Positions 1-11,086 of a DNA stretch of 64,000 bases are shown one piece after another (position 1 is the first letter of the stretch; each line of letters opens with the position of its first letter). The notes below the pieces were generated by a model. The model was given only the letters and a program-made list of their open reading frames with translations, was not told the DNA's origin and made no database searches. The position numbers and the translations under genes are program-made. The stretch spans positions 1,363,021-1,427,020 of the forward strand of contig ML681992.1 of assembly GCA_007922195.1 (NCBI GenBank), written 5' to 3'. Source of the DNA: Podocnemis expansa. Its lineage: Eukaryota; Chordata; Testudines; Podocnemididae.

Positions 1-51
<51 letters not shown>

Positions 52-55
52 AAAA
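1..55. repeat. (GAAA)n microsatellite
   Basis: An uninterrupted run of about 13 GAAA units opens the window. It may continue to the left of position 1. Confidence 0.97.
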
Positions 56-249
56 GTTTGTAAGGTTGCAAAACCAAGCACTCCAGCTTAGTTAATGCCA
101 GAATTAAAATTCCTGCACAGCCTTAATTCAGTCCCCTTCTATGTATTCATTCTCATATGCAGAGATGACATGATCACCTAGTATTTTCCTAGGCCTAACC
201 TAACTATTAGGTGCTTAATTTTGCAATCTTTATAACGATCCTTTACCTA

Positions 250-702
250 GGTTTTTGTATGTTCCCAATAGTTATGTCATGGCTGAGACCAAAGATGTGA
301 CCTTTTGCTTTCATTAAATAATAACTGAGGGATAGTTTATGGTCTGTATAAACAGTAGAATAACATGTAAAGAAAGCCTGGCGAAATATTTTTTTCTTCA
401 GTCAACAACATCTGACTTTCTGTAGCAATTTGAGAGTACACCCTCTCTGCTGGAGATGGTTTTGGAAACACAAAACCAATCATTTATCCAACGCTCATCT
501 CTGTACAATGTGACAGTACTACATGAACCCCATAGAGTGAAGTGTCACAAAACAGCATAGGAACCATCCTGGCATTAAAATTCACTAGCAATTGGAATGA
601 TTTTAACAGCTTTAGGACAGTGTTGACAAATTTACTTTTCCCTAAACAAAGCTCTAGTTCCTTCTCATTTATTCTATAAAAAGCTAGGAAGACTGGGAGC
701 AC
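250..702 (-). pseudogene. Ty3/gypsy pol fragment (end of RT and RNase H)
   Basis: This is a decayed retrotransposon fragment on the minus strand. An open stretch of 72 codons (702-484) ends in a block reading LVNFNARMVPMLFCDTSLYG followed by VVLSH. It matches the gypsy connection/RNase H start, where a CDAS-YG-GAVLSH motif is usual. Beyond its stop, another frame continues with a recognisable YTDHK-like RNase H block near positions 310-330. Several stops and frameshifts separate the blocks, so nothing functional remains. No integrase or LTR can be seen next to it. It is a different copy from the gypsy integrase remnant at 22.5-24.6 kb. The family call rests on motif recall, not on a search. 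Confidence 0.7.
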
Positions 703-2214
703 ACGTTAGACATTTTAGGTTGAAGTTTATTGAGTAAATCAGCATACTATCTACAAATAATTTCATTTTATGAAGATCCTGACAGCTAGAACTTCCTTGT
801 TAATAGCTGTAATGTTTTCTGGGAATGGATGCAAGCCATAGACATCAATGTAGTTATCTAAAAAGACCATTTCCGGTGACTGGAAAATACTCTTATTGCA
901 TTTAAAGCACAATATGCTGAAAGATGGGAGGATCTGAAAAGACTTTTAATACCAGTCTATTACATTACATTAACTTACTGACAGGAGTTTTCTTCAGGAT
1001 AGACTGCTGAAATGCATGTTCAGTTTTGTGAATGTTATCCTACTGGATAGAAATCCTTTGTCTTCTGAACAAGTTCAAGTTTTAACAGTATTACTCAGTG
1101 AATTATGAGCACAGACCACACTAAGTGGCTTTCTATCTCCTCTAGATTTGGTGAATTCTAATGAGGGAAGATAGTTTGCTGAATATTCTCTTTCTCTGCA
1201 ACCATCAGCCTTCTATTTTAGGGCCAGTTTGTAACTCTTGCTATATGTCCTAGAATGAAAATATCCCTTTACTCTCCTGTATTAGTTATCTGTACCACTG
1301 ACTACAGTGTATGGCTGCCTTTCTAAAGTCAATGCTATTAAATCCTGTGCAAATGAATGTTGGGGGAATGAACAAAAGCTAACATGGATGGGAAAATGCA
1401 TCACTTATAGGGCTGGTACAAACTACTCCACCCTAGGACAAGTGGGGAATCAGCTATCAAGTTATGACTCTCTAGTCACAAACTGATGCTAGTCTGCTGA
1501 CATCTATTCACTGACCCTTAATCAAGACTATCTACATAGCTATAGTGGAGCTACTAGCAAATAAAGAGGTGCACTAGCAACATGGCAAACCAGGATGCCA
1601 AGTAATCTATCAGGGTTTTCAGTGTGGCTCTTTGTAGCATCACTATTTCCTCCCAGAATGTCATTTCTAATGTTGAAGTCTGGGTATGACTCAATTCTTC
1701 CCTGTTCAGTTCCTTTAATTAATCTTTCACCATGGTGGCTGTAATTATACATTGAAGGTTTCTCTGACACTATCTCCTGTACTGTATTGATGGACTGAGG
1801 CTATACACTCTGCCGTGTTTCTTTATATATCTGCTCAATAACAATGGATACATATCTTCATTAGCTATTACATCTTTCTCTAAGATCTGACTGTTAGCTT
1901 TCAGTGTAATTATCTTCTCCCAATGTCTGTTTTATAAAGGGTACTGCCAACTTTATCCTCTTCGTCTCCAGTATGCGTGTGTGTAGAACCATATGTCTGA
2001 GCCTCTGCTTGGTTACATTCTCACTTTGTTTTTGCCCCCCCCCCCATCTCTGTACAGAGCACATACAGACTATTGGCTTTCAGGATCATATCTCCTCACA
2101 ATACCTCTGTAGCCCCAGCAGAAAAAAAAAAAAAGTGGGAAATCTCTTCCCCTGGCTCTACTGAACTTAAATATCATTTACTGCTACATAGTACTTTAAA
2201 CTGTGTTGTTATAG
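703..2214. other. No recognisable gene
   Basis: AT-rich sequence with short unconvincing reading frames (for example 76 codons on the minus strand at 1540-1770, which I do not recognise) and short homopolymer runs of C near 2036 and A near 2121. Confidence 0.6.
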
Positions 2215-2340
2215 CCACTCTGGTCCCAGGATATTAGAGAGTAAAAGGTGAGTTAGGTAATATCTTTAATTGGACCAAGTTCTGTTAGTGACAGAGACCA
2301 GCTTTCAAGCTTACACAGAGCTAAACTTAGGAAGCATTTT
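2215..2340. repeat. Old dispersed repeat (family not assigned)
   Basis: The stretch with TTTAATTGGACCAAGTTCTG and AGCTTTCAAGCTTACACAGA resembles a short dispersed element that I recall from many amniote genomes. The family is not certain; a Penelope-type relative is possible. It ends about 60 bases before the Harbinger element that starts at 2401. Confidence 0.4.
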
Positions 2341-2723
2341 AAAATCCAACTGAATGGTTATTTACAGAAACAAATATGTAAATATTTCAACATTATTTTA
2401 GGCTATGTCCACACGTTGCTTTTAAATCGAAACAACGACTGTTGTTTCAATTTAAAAAAAATCATGCCCAGATGACGTTTCGTTGTTTCAGAATGATGAA
2501 CCCCGTCAAATTGAAACAATGAACCGTAATTTGAAATGGTAAAACCTACTAAGAAATAGAAATAGCCATTAAATCAAAATGGTTGTTTCAAAACAACGCC
2601 ATTGAGACGCATTGTTTCGACACACCAGCTGTTTTGATTCCGATGTGGATTGCCCTTCTTCCTCCCAGGGTGCACCGGAAGCAGGAAGTGCCTGGTGCCA
2701 CATGCCTGGATATTGCAGACAGC

Positions 2724-3306
2724 ATGGGAGAGGCACATGCTGCTTCAGCGCAGCGGTGACTCTGGGCCCCTGTGTGGTCGCAGGAGGAGACCCTCTGCCT
2801 CCTGCAGATATGGGGCAGGGAGGACATCTTCCGGGCAAGGCACAAAAACCTCAATGTCTATAGGGACATCGCAGAGGCCCTGTCTGCACAGGGCTATGAG
2901 CACACCACAGAACAGGTGCACTCAAAAGTTAAAGTCCACCGGCAGGACTACTCCAGGGCTATGGAGGCAAAGCATCTCTAGGGGCCAACTGCTGCCACAA
3001 GCTGCCCCTTTTATGAGTTGCTAGATGCCTTTGTGAGGCAGGAACCCAGCAATCCCCCTTCCTGGGCTTTGGTCTTCAGCGAGCCCCGCACCCTGGCCAC
3101 ATCCCCTGAGGGAGGCCCCTCAAACATGGAGGCATCTGTGAACATGGAAAACGCCAGCCAGCCTGAGACCACACCACCAGCCAGTCCCAAGTTGTTCCCC
3201 ACCCGGGAGGAGAGGTCCAGCACCCCAGAGGAAGAGCAAGATGGGGAGATGGAGGAGGCACCAGCAATGGAAGGGACAGCCATGTGAACATCAGGAGTGC
3301 CTGTTG
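2724..3306 (+). pseudogene. Myb/SANT-like protein of Harbinger A, exon 1 (broken)
   Basis: This first exon aligns by eye with exon 1 of the gene at 58070. From the ATG at 2724 the frame reads into an in-frame TGA about 11 codons in. It then opens into a trihelix-type Myb/SANT-like block (2772-2981: W-S-Q-E-E, then LLQIWG, NVYRDIAEAL, TTEQVHSKVK). A frameshift near 2980 moves the frame to 3018-3287, an acidic proline-rich tail. A further TGA lies at 3285-3287. The exon ends at a GTGAGT donor starting at 3307, in the same phase as the GTAAGT donor of the intact copy. The intact form would bind DNA and help recruit the transposase to the transposon ends, as known for Harbinger Myb-like partners. 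Confidence 0.75.
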
Positions 3307-3774
3307 GTGAGTGTCCCCCCACCCAAGACAGGCAGGACCAAGAGTGCCAATGGCATGGGTACCGAGGGGGGCATGGCCCTGGGGCAAAAAGGGCATGAGC
3401 CTGGGGGTGGTGGTGCACAAGGTCTCCCATGGATGCAGGTGGCAGGGAGGCATGTGCAGACAGGGCCCCAGGTCCCAGCGGGATGGGGTCCCTCATCATG
3501 GGGTGGCATTAGGCAGATGTGGCAGCATGCAGGGCAGACAGCCTGCAGTCCGCACCACCATCACATAGCCTCGAGAGAATTCCTGGGCCACATTTTGCTG
3601 AGCACAGGTCACTACTGTGGGCCACGATGTCACGTGCCCCTGAATGCAGTGTAAACAGGACACAGATTGGGAATCCTGCTGGCAGTCAGGGCAGAGGTGT
3701 TTCCAGCTGACAGGCTGCACACAGCTAAGGCCAGTAGGCTGAGAGACTCACCTTTTCTCACTTCTGCCTTGCAG

Positions 3775-4346
3775 CCCACACAGCCACCCAGAGTCCCACT
3801 CCTGGGAGCCCACCCACCACCATGAGGCTGAGGAGGAGAGCCCGCCGGACCCAGGATGACATCCTGTGCAACCTGCTGGAGCTGGGCCATCAAGCTGAGG
3901 AGTCTGCCTGGGCCTGGAGACAAGAGAAGGACAGGCATCAGGAGCCCACCGTCTGCCAGGTCCAGCATGCGGCTGATGTTGATGACTGTGTCATGGCAAT
4001 GAAGCAGCGGGCCGTGGCGATGGAGTGGCAGGCTACAGCACTGAAGCAGCAGGCCACTGCTCAAGAAGCTGTCACCATCGCTGTCAGGGACGTTGTCTCC
4101 AGCCTGCAGTACATAGTGCAGCACCTGGCGCCCCTGGAAGCCGAGGGAGCTCCACTGAGGCACCCCAGTGTCCCTTGCTGCCAGCCACGGAGAAGGCCGT
4201 GGCACAGTGGGCCATGGGCCAGGGATGGCTTCCCCATAGCCTCGCCCCATCTTGAAGTCCCCAAACCCCTACCCCACATCCCAGGTCCCAGTTTAGTACC
4301 CACCCCACAGTTCTCACCCCACCCCACATCCAAGCTCCCAATTTAG
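3775..4346 (+). pseudogene. Myb/SANT-like protein of Harbinger A, exon 2
   Basis: The exon follows the acceptor CTTGCAG (ends 3774). It continues in phase with the exon 1 donor through the open frame that includes the ATG at 3822. The product is rich in Glu, Gln, Arg and Ala with a likely coiled coil (AWAWRQEKDRHQE and repeated MAMKQ/AMEWQ/ALKQQ heptads), matching the helical C-terminal part of the gene at 59479-59921. The frame is open to a stop at 4346. The last 60 or so residues are proline-rich, formed by short CACCCCAC-type repeats, and are not shared with the other copy. Because exon 1 is broken the gene is counted as a pseudogene. Confidence 0.65.
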
Positions 4347-4436
4347 TACCCACCTCCCAGTTCTCCCCCAACCCCACATTATCTGAACCTTTGCTGCCTC
4401 TCAAGTCCCCCCTTCCCTGACCCCCTTCTTATTGTA

Positions 4437-4442
4437 AATAAA
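4437..4442 (+). terminator. Polyadenylation signal AATAAA of the Myb-like gene
   Basis: AATAAA lies 90 bases after the stop of exon 2, between the two convergent genes of Harbinger A. Its position fits the 3' end of the plus-strand transcript. Confidence 0.55.
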
Positions 4443-4639
4443 AGTTCCAACACCGAACAGTTCTAGCTGAGTGTTTATTGGGTTGGGTTCAGGGTGTGGG
4501 GGGATTGGGTGGGGGCTGGCTGTGGCAGAATGGGACAGCAGGCAGTGTGGTGGGGAAGTTCTGGCCCTCACATGTCCTCCTGTAGAAACAGGTCTCTCAG
4601 TGCCTCCTGCACAGTAGTTGCTCTATGCAGCACTTAGCC

Positions 4640-5770
4640 CCTTGGGGCCAACACCTCTGGCTGCTGGAACCAGGCACAGACGAGCCCAGACTCAGCCTCC
4701 CACATGGAGGCTACTGTCTTCCCCCAGAGCTCCCAGAAGTTATGCAGTGCCATGCAGGCACTTATGACCCCCATGATTGGGTCCTCAGAGAGGTGCAGGC
4801 ATATGAGAAGGCACCTCCAGTGAGCTTTCAGTCTGCCGAATGTTGACACAGAGGTTGAAAACCTGCTGCCTTGCATTGAGCGGTCCCATGTACAGATGCA
4901 TGAGCTAGGGTCGGAGGGAGTAGGCCACATCTGTGATGATGAGGACGGGCACCTCGACTTCCCCAAAGGTGATTTGGGGGGGGCAGGAAGATGCTCACCT
5001 CTATGTCCCAGTACAGGGAAGAGTTGCACAGAACCCTGGCATCATGCATCCTCCCTGGCCATCCGACATAGCTGTTTTAATAGATACCCCAGTGGTCCAC
5101 AAGGGCCTGAAGGATGAGCAAGTGGTATCCCTTCCTCTGCTGGTACTGAGCTGCACAGTGTTGTGGGGCTCACATGGGGATGTGCGTGGCATCAAGTATC
5201 CCCCTGCAGTTTGGAAACCCCAGGGTGGCAAGGCCAGCAATGGTGTCCTGCAGCACTCCTTGGGTGATGAGGTGTGGCAGCAGGACTCTGTTGATGGCAT
5301 AGGTGACCTCCAGCAGCACTTCACCAACGATGAACCTCCCAGCACTGAAGAGATGGGCAACGGACCTGTGGGACTTTGGGGTGGCCATCTTCCAGAGAGT
5401 GATGGCCACTCACTTGTCAACAGGGATGGCTGCTCTCATCACCGTGTCCCTTTGGCGCAGGACTGGGGCAAGCTTGGTGACCAGGTGAGTAAAAGTCTCC
5501 CTGCACCACCTGGAGGTTCCTCCTCCACTGCTTGTTGCTCCAGGTTCGAAGGACAACCCGCTCCCACCAGTCTGTGCTGATGTGTTGTGCCCAGATGTGA
5601 TGTTGCACAGTAGGGGAGTGGGGACCTAAGGCCGCTGTGAGGGCCAGTGAAATGATGGTCAGGGACTCAGCCTTGGGATCATCGGAACAGTGTGTCCCAC
5701 TGCAGGGGAGCACCCTGCAGGCTAGCAGAGGGTCTAGCTAGCACTTGAGGATGGTGTGGGAGCTGGAGAA
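4640..5770 (-). pseudogene. Harbinger DDE transposase, decayed (element A)
   Basis: Pieces in several frames match the intact transposase at 60206-61450. The block STDWWERVVLRTW lies in 5713-5417. The helix-turn-helix and first catalytic Asp lie in 5409-5170 (MAITLWKMATPKSHRSVAHL, later GFPNCRGILDATHIP). The second Asp is in HDARVLCNSSLYW (5049-4980). The C-terminal block FGRLKAHWRCL to ACMALHNFWE lies in 4860-4720. The frame changes at least three times. The catalytic Glu that should stand just before FGRLK cannot be recognised. The gene is therefore dead. It faces the Myb-like gene of the same element. Confidence 0.85.
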
Positions 5771-5828
5771 CATCCATGGCCATCTTTCTCGCAGCCACAA
5801 TGGACAGGGACATGAGTTCAGTTCCTGC

Positions 5829-5842
5829 TTTTATGCGATTGG
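5829..5842 (-). promoter_or_regulatory. CCAAT and TATA-like boxes of the transposase gene (element A)
   Basis: On the minus strand a CCAAT box (5842-5838) stands three bases before ATAAAA (5834-5829), upstream of the transposase remnant. The same pair with the same spacing is found upstream of the intact transposase at 61516-61503, so the block is conserved between the two elements. Confidence 0.5.
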
Positions 5843-6061
5843 CTGGCAACATGGCCCTGTTAGGGGGCCATGTTGCCACACCTCCTATGGTGCCCCTCTC
5901 TTGAATTGAAATAGCACATCTTGTGTCTGAACTTGCTATTTCAATTTGGTGTTTTTGCTTAAATCGATTTAAGTTAAATCGATTTAATGATTTTATTTTC
6001 AATTACCTTAATTAGATATAACTTAAATCGATGTAAGCCTGTACATGTGGACATAGCCTTA

Positions 6062-6404
6062 GAGAATAAGTATTAAAGTGTCTTTTTTATTAAACATTTT
6101 AATGAAGTGGCTTGATTTTAGAGTTAGTTTTGCCTTTAACAAAAACAGAGTAAGACATCTAGAGAGAGCAGAATAGTGAATATCGGGGAGGAAGCAGCTT
6201 TCTATTTATAACCACAGGAGTCAACGGACTCTATTTAGGGACAACAGCTCACTGCAGAATAGTTTGCACACCAAGTGCATCTCTAGGTTCTGGCTTTCTT
6301 CTTGGTCGGGGACATCAGTTATGGGGCTTGGCGGGTGTCTGTCATATCCTGACCCTCTTCCAACCAGCCATTGAAAGACTGCATAAGCTGTCTTATACTA
6401 GTGA
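6062..6404. other. No recognisable gene
   Basis: AT-rich spacer between the Harbinger element and the CR1 cluster. I see nothing specific in it. Confidence 0.6.
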
Positions 6405-6960
6405 CATAGAATCATAGAATCATAGGGTTGGAAGGTACCTCATGAGGTCATCTAGTCCAACCCCCTGCCAAAAAAAGCAGGACCACTCCCACTAAATTAT
6501 TCCAGCTAGAGTTTTATCTAGCTGTGCCTTAAACAGCTCCAAAGACAGAGATTCCACCACCTCCCTAGGTAACCCATTCCAATGCTTTACCACCCTCCTA
6601 GTAAGAATGTTTTTGCTAATATCCAGCCTCGACCTCCCCATCTGCAACTTGAAAGCATTGCTCCTTTTTCTATCCTCCATTACTACTGAGAACAGCTGAG
6701 CTCCATCCTTCTTGGAGCATCCCTTCAGGTAGTTGAAGGTTGCTACCAATCCCCCCTCAGTCTTCTCTTCTCCAGGCTAAATAAACCTAGTTCCTTCAGA
6801 CTTCTTTCATAGGGCTTGTGCTCCAGGTCCCTGATCATTTTTGTTGCCCTCCACTGGACTTTTTCTAATTTGTCCACATCCTTTTTTGTAGTGGGTAGCC
6901 CAAAACTGGACTCAGTATTCCTAATGCAACCTCACCAGTGCTGAATAGAGGGGAATGATC
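6405..6960 (-). mobile_element. Older CR1 LINE, 3' part (split copy)
   Basis: The plus strand begins with the reversed CR1 3' octamer repeat (CATAGAATCATAGAATCATA). It reads back through the 3' untranslated region and the last part of ORF2 on the minus strand (6749-6492 carries [20 protein letters not shown], a typical CR1 C-terminus). It stops at the codons that correspond to IPLYSALVR. The rest of the same element resumes at about 11541, so this piece was separated from it by the CR1 at 6961-11540. Confidence 0.85.
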
Positions 6961-7042
6961 ATAGAATCATAGAATCCTAGGGTTGGAAGGGACCTCATAG
7001 GTCATCTAGTCCAACCCCCTGCCAGAGGCTGGACCACTCCCA

Positions 7043-10000
7043 CTAAACCATCCCACTCATGGTTTTGTCCAGCTGGGCCTTAAACATCTCCAAAGATGGA
7101 GACTCCACAACCTCCCTTGGCAGCTCATTCCAATGCTTCACCACTCGCCTAGTAAAAAAGTTTTTTCTAATATCCAGCCTCGACATCCCTAACTGCAACT
7201 TGAGACCATTGCTCCTTGTTCTGTCCTCTGTTACCACTGAGAACAGTCGAGCTCCATCTACCTTAGAGCATCCCTTCAAGTAGTTGAAGGTTGCTATCAA
7301 ATCCCCCCTCAATCTTCTCTTCTGTAGACTAAATAAGCCTAATGCTTTCCGTCTATCCTCATAGGGCTTGTGCTCCAACCCTTTAATCATTTTGGTTGCC
7401 CTCCTCTGAACTCTCTCTAGCATGTCCCTGTCCTTTTTGTAGTGGGGAACCCAAAACTGAACACAGTGTTCTAGATGTGGCCTCACCAGTGCAGAATAGA
7501 GGGGAATGACTGCATCCCTTGATCTGCTGGTAATACTTCTGTTGATGCAGCCCAGTATGCCATTGGCCTTTTTGGCAGCAAGAGCACACTGCTGACTCAT
7601 GTCTAGCTTCCCATCCACCATGACCCCCCGGTCCTTTTCTACACTGCTGCTACTTAACTGAATGTTTCCCAGGCTGTAGCAGTGCATGGGGTTTTTCCGT
7701 CCCACATTCAGGATTTTACACTTGTCCTTATTGAACTTCATAAGATTTTTATTGGCCCACTGTTCCAATTTATCTAGGTCTCCCTGAATCCTGTCCTTGC
7801 CCTCCAACATGTCTACTGTTCCCCCCAGTTTGGTGTCATCCACAAACTTACTGAAAGTGCAGACTGTTCCATCATCCAGATCACTGATGAAAATGTTGAA
7901 CAGAACCGGCCCCAGGACTGACCCCTGGGGCACACCACTAGTGACTGCTTGCCACCTAGACATGGAACCATTGATTCCTACATGATGAAACCATTGATCT
8001 AGCCAGTTTTCTATCCACCTTATAGTCCACCTATCCAACCCATACTTCCTTAATTTGCCGATGAGAATGCTGTGGGAAACTGTATCAAAAGCCTTGCTAA
8101 AATCAAGGTATATCACATCAACGGTTCTTCCTGCATCCAGAAAACCAGTCATCTACTCATAGAAGGAGATGAGATTGGTCAGGCATGATTTACCCTTGGT
8201 AAATCCATGGTGACTGTTCCTGATCACCTTTTTTTTTCTTCTAAGTGTTTGAGGATGGATTCTTTAAGAATCTGCTCCATAATTTTGCCAGGGATTGAGG
8301 TGAGGCTGACTGGTCTATAATTCCCCAGATCCTCCTTTTTTCCCTTTCTTGAAAATAGGCACTACATTTGCTTTTTTCCAATCCTCTGGCACCTCCCCTG
8401 TTCTCCATGAGTTTTGAAAGATAATGGCCAGCGGTGCTGCTATCTCATCGGCCAATTCCCTCAGCACCCTTGAATGCAGTTCGTCAGGCCCCATGGACTT
8501 GTACACATCCAGCTTCTTTAAGCAGTCCCTAACCTGAACTTCCGTCACCAAGGGCCTCTCTTCTTCTCTCCAATCTGCCATACCCATGGTAGTGGGCTGG
8601 GAGCTGACCCCGCCTGTGAAAACTGAAGCAAAAAATGCATTGAGCACTTCGGCTTTTTCCTTATCCTCTGTCACAAGGATGCCTGCCCTATTCAGCAAGG
8701 GGCCTACACCATCCCTGATCCTCCTCTTGTTATTAACATACTTGTAGAACCCCTTCTTGTTATCCTTTACATCCCTCGCTAGCCACAGCTCCATTTGTTC
8801 TTTGGCCTTTCTGATTTTATCCCTGCAGTCCCTAGCAATATCTTTATATGCCTCCTTGGTCATCTGACCAAGCTTCCACTTCCTGTAAGCTTCCTTTTAT
8901 GTTTAACCTCAGAGCAGACTTCTCTGCTAAGCCATTCTGGCTGCTTCACATGTTTATTCTTTCTCCTAATTGGAATGGCAACTTCCTGTGCCCTTAGCAG
9001 GGTTTTTTTAAAATTTAACCAGCTTTCTTGGACTGCTTTCCCCTTCAGATTAGCTTCCCAAGGGATCCTGGCCATCAGTTCCCTGAGGGAGCCAAAATAT
9101 GCTCTTTTGAAGTCCAGGGTTTTTGTTTTGCTTCTTTCCTTCCTTCCTTTAATGAGCATCCTGAACTCAACCATGTCATGGTCACTACTGCCTTGCTTGC
9201 CATTTACCTCTACCTCCCTGATCAATTCTTCCCTGTTTGTGAGCAGCAGGTCGAGAGGTGCAAGGCCCCTAGTTGGTTCCTGCAGCATTTGTACTAGAAA
9301 GTTGTCCCCTACACACTCTAAAAACTTCCTGGATTGCCCATGCACTGCTGTATTGGTCTCCCAGCAGATGTCAGGGTAATTGAAGTCCCCCATGAGCACC
9401 AGGGCCTGTGATCTAGAAGCTTCCGCTAGTTGTCCATAGAACACCTCATCCACCTCCTGCTTCTGGTCTGGTGGTCTATAGCAGACCCCCACCACAACAT
9501 CCCATCTCAATGTAACCCACAGACAATGTTGCTTTCCCCTCTCAATGTAACCCACAGACTTTCTACAGGCATGCTTCCACTTCCATAATGGAGCTCTGAG
9601 CAGTCATAGAGCTCTTTTACATATAGTGCTACTCCTCCCCCTCTTCTTCCCTGCCTGTCTTTCCTGAACAGTTTATACCCATCCATGGCAGAGCTCCAGT
9701 CATGCAGACTTTCCCACCACGTCTCCGTTATTCCTATGATATCATAGTTCCTTGTCTGCACTAGTACTTCCAATTCTTCCTATTTATTTGCCAGGCTCCT
9801 CGAATTAGTGTATAGGCACCTAAGATACCCGGTCACTTGCCCTACTTTGTCAGTTTGGTTTTCAATTCTATTACATATACCTCCTTGCATTTTTTCTTGG
9901 AGTCCTCCTCCCCCCACTCTCCTCATGTGTTGGCGCTTCAGCGGAACATTTAAGACAATTATTTGATCCCCCCCCCCCATGCTTCGACTACCTTCTCTTT

Positions 10001-10100
10001 TATTCCTGGTACTACAGTCCCAACACCCCCCAAGTTCCATCCCTTCCCCCAGATCACCCACATTGCCACTTACCTCTGGGCTTTGGTCTCCTTCCCCCAT
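7043..10100 (-). pseudogene. CR1 ORF2: AP endonuclease and reverse transcriptase, disrupted
   Basis: ORF2 would nick target DNA and copy CR1 RNA by target-primed reverse transcription. It starts 5 bases after the ORF1 stop. The endonuclease region shows NSRSLANK, then TAA in place of a Gln codon at 9780, ITETWWE, LMGDFNYPDICWE and SSDHDMVEF. The RT region shows [28 protein letters not shown] and FVDDTKLGG (Val where CR1 usually has Ala in FADD). The C-terminus is [20 protein letters not shown]. Lesions are the 9780 stop, a frameshift at a short direct duplication (9507-9558), a frameshift near 8863, a frameshift near 8320 and a stop near 8153. No full-length protein can be made. Confidence 0.92.
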
Positions 10101-10105
10101 TGAAC

Positions 10106-11086
10106 CTAGTTTAAAGCCCTCCTCACTAGGTCAGCCAGTCTGTGCCCAAAGACACTCTTCCCCTTCCTGGACAGGTGAAGGCCATCTCTTACTATCAATC
10201 CTCTGTCCTGAAACAGTACTCCATGGTCAAGGAAGCCGAATCCCTCCTGACCACACCATCTTCTCAGCCAGGCATTCACCTCTAGGATGCATCTGTCTCT
10301 CCTCAGGCCTCTAGCCTTGACTGGAAGGATTGATGAGAATACCACCTGTGCTCCAAACTCCTTCACCCTCACTCCCAGAGCCCTGAAGTCACCTTTGATC
10401 TGCTGAGGATCACCTCTCACAGTATCATTGGTACCCACATGGATAACAAGCATGGGGTAGTAGTCTGAGGGGTGGATGATTTTTGACAGTCCCTCCGTAA
10501 CGTCTCTGATATGGGCACCTGGCAGGCAGCATACCTCCCTAGAGGCCTTGTCAGGGCGACAGATGGGTGCCTCCGTTCCTCTCAGGAGGGAGTCCCCAAT
10601 CACCACAACCCTACATTTCCTCTTAGGTGAGGTGGCTGTGATCTCCCCAGCCTCTGGGGTGGATGGTCTCTCCTCTACCTCCTTCATCATGTCCAGCACC
10701 GCATAACGGTTCCTCACCACAATGGATGGTGGGATGTGAGCAGGTGTGGAGCACTGTCTGCTGCCAGAGGTGACCAGCTGCCAGTGTCCTCCCTCTGCCA
10801 TAGGCATCCCATCCGTTTCCAGAGCTGTGGCAGTAGCCCTTGGCACCGGGATAGGGACCTCCTCCTTGTAGATCTCATCGTGGACACTGTCAAGGAACTT
10901 TTCCAGGGCATAGATACCCCTGAGTCGTGACACCTCCTCCTGTAACTCTCCTACCTGCTTCCGGAGAGATGCCACCAGAAGGCACCTATCACATAGGCTC
11001 ATCTCCCTAGCCTGATCATCAGTGGCAGGAAGATGAAGGCCACAGTCCTTGCAAATCCACACCAGGATCTGGGTGGAAATATCCAT
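10106..11086 (-). CDS. CR1 ORF1 protein with SGNH/GDSL esterase domain, intact
   Basis: This is an uninterrupted frame of 326 residues. The N-terminus has two Cys pairs (C12/C15 and C32/C35) that look like a zinc-binding finger, followed by a short coiled coil (about 39-60, LRKQVGELQEEVSRLRG). From residue 158 an SGNH-hydrolase fold is visible: block I VVVIGDSLLRG with the likely nucleophile Ser166, block III HVGTND (218-221), and block V DGLHLS with Asp301 and His304. This esterase-type ORF1 is known for CR1-clade LINEs and is thought to bind RNA or lipid during retrotransposition. The start chosen is the first Met. All catalytic blocks are present although ORF2 of the same element is dead. 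Confidence 0.92.
   Translation of the reverse strand: MDISTQILVWICKDCGLHLPATDDQAREMSLCDRCLLVASLRKQVGELQEEVSRLRGIYALEKFLDSVHDEIYKEEVPIPVPRATATALETDGMPMAEGGHWQLVTSGSRQCSTPAHIPPSIVVRNRYAVLDMMKEVEERPSTPEAGEITATSPKRKCRVVVIGDSLLRGTEAPICRPDKASREVCCLPGAHIRDVTEGLSKIIHPSDYYPMLVIHVGTNDTVRGDPQQIKGDFRALGVRVKEFGAQVVFSSILPVKARGLRRDRCILEVNAWLRRWCGQEGFGFLDHGVLFQDRGLIVRDGLHLSRKGKSVFGHRLADLVRRALN

Larger units (their letters stand above)
2401..6058. mobile_element. PIF/Harbinger transposon, two-gene, decayed (element A)
   Basis: The element runs from GGCTATGTCCACACGT to the inverted end ACATGTGGACATAGCC, a near-perfect terminal inverted repeat. It is flanked by the 3-bp target duplication TTA (2398-2400 and 6059-6061), the hallmark of PIF/Harbinger. 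Inside lie a plus-strand Myb/SANT-like gene in two exons (2724-3306 and 3775-4346) and a convergent minus-strand DDE transposase gene (about 5770-4640). Both carry stops or frameshifts. The architecture, exon boundaries and promoter match the much better preserved element at 57.7-61.8 kb, so this is an older relative. TTTCGAAA motifs near the ends have mostly decayed to forms without CpG. Confidence 0.9.

Noticed and set aside
8795..9379. A 194-codon plus-strand frame
   Set aside because: Shadow of the CR1 ORF2 on the opposite strand; no independent support.
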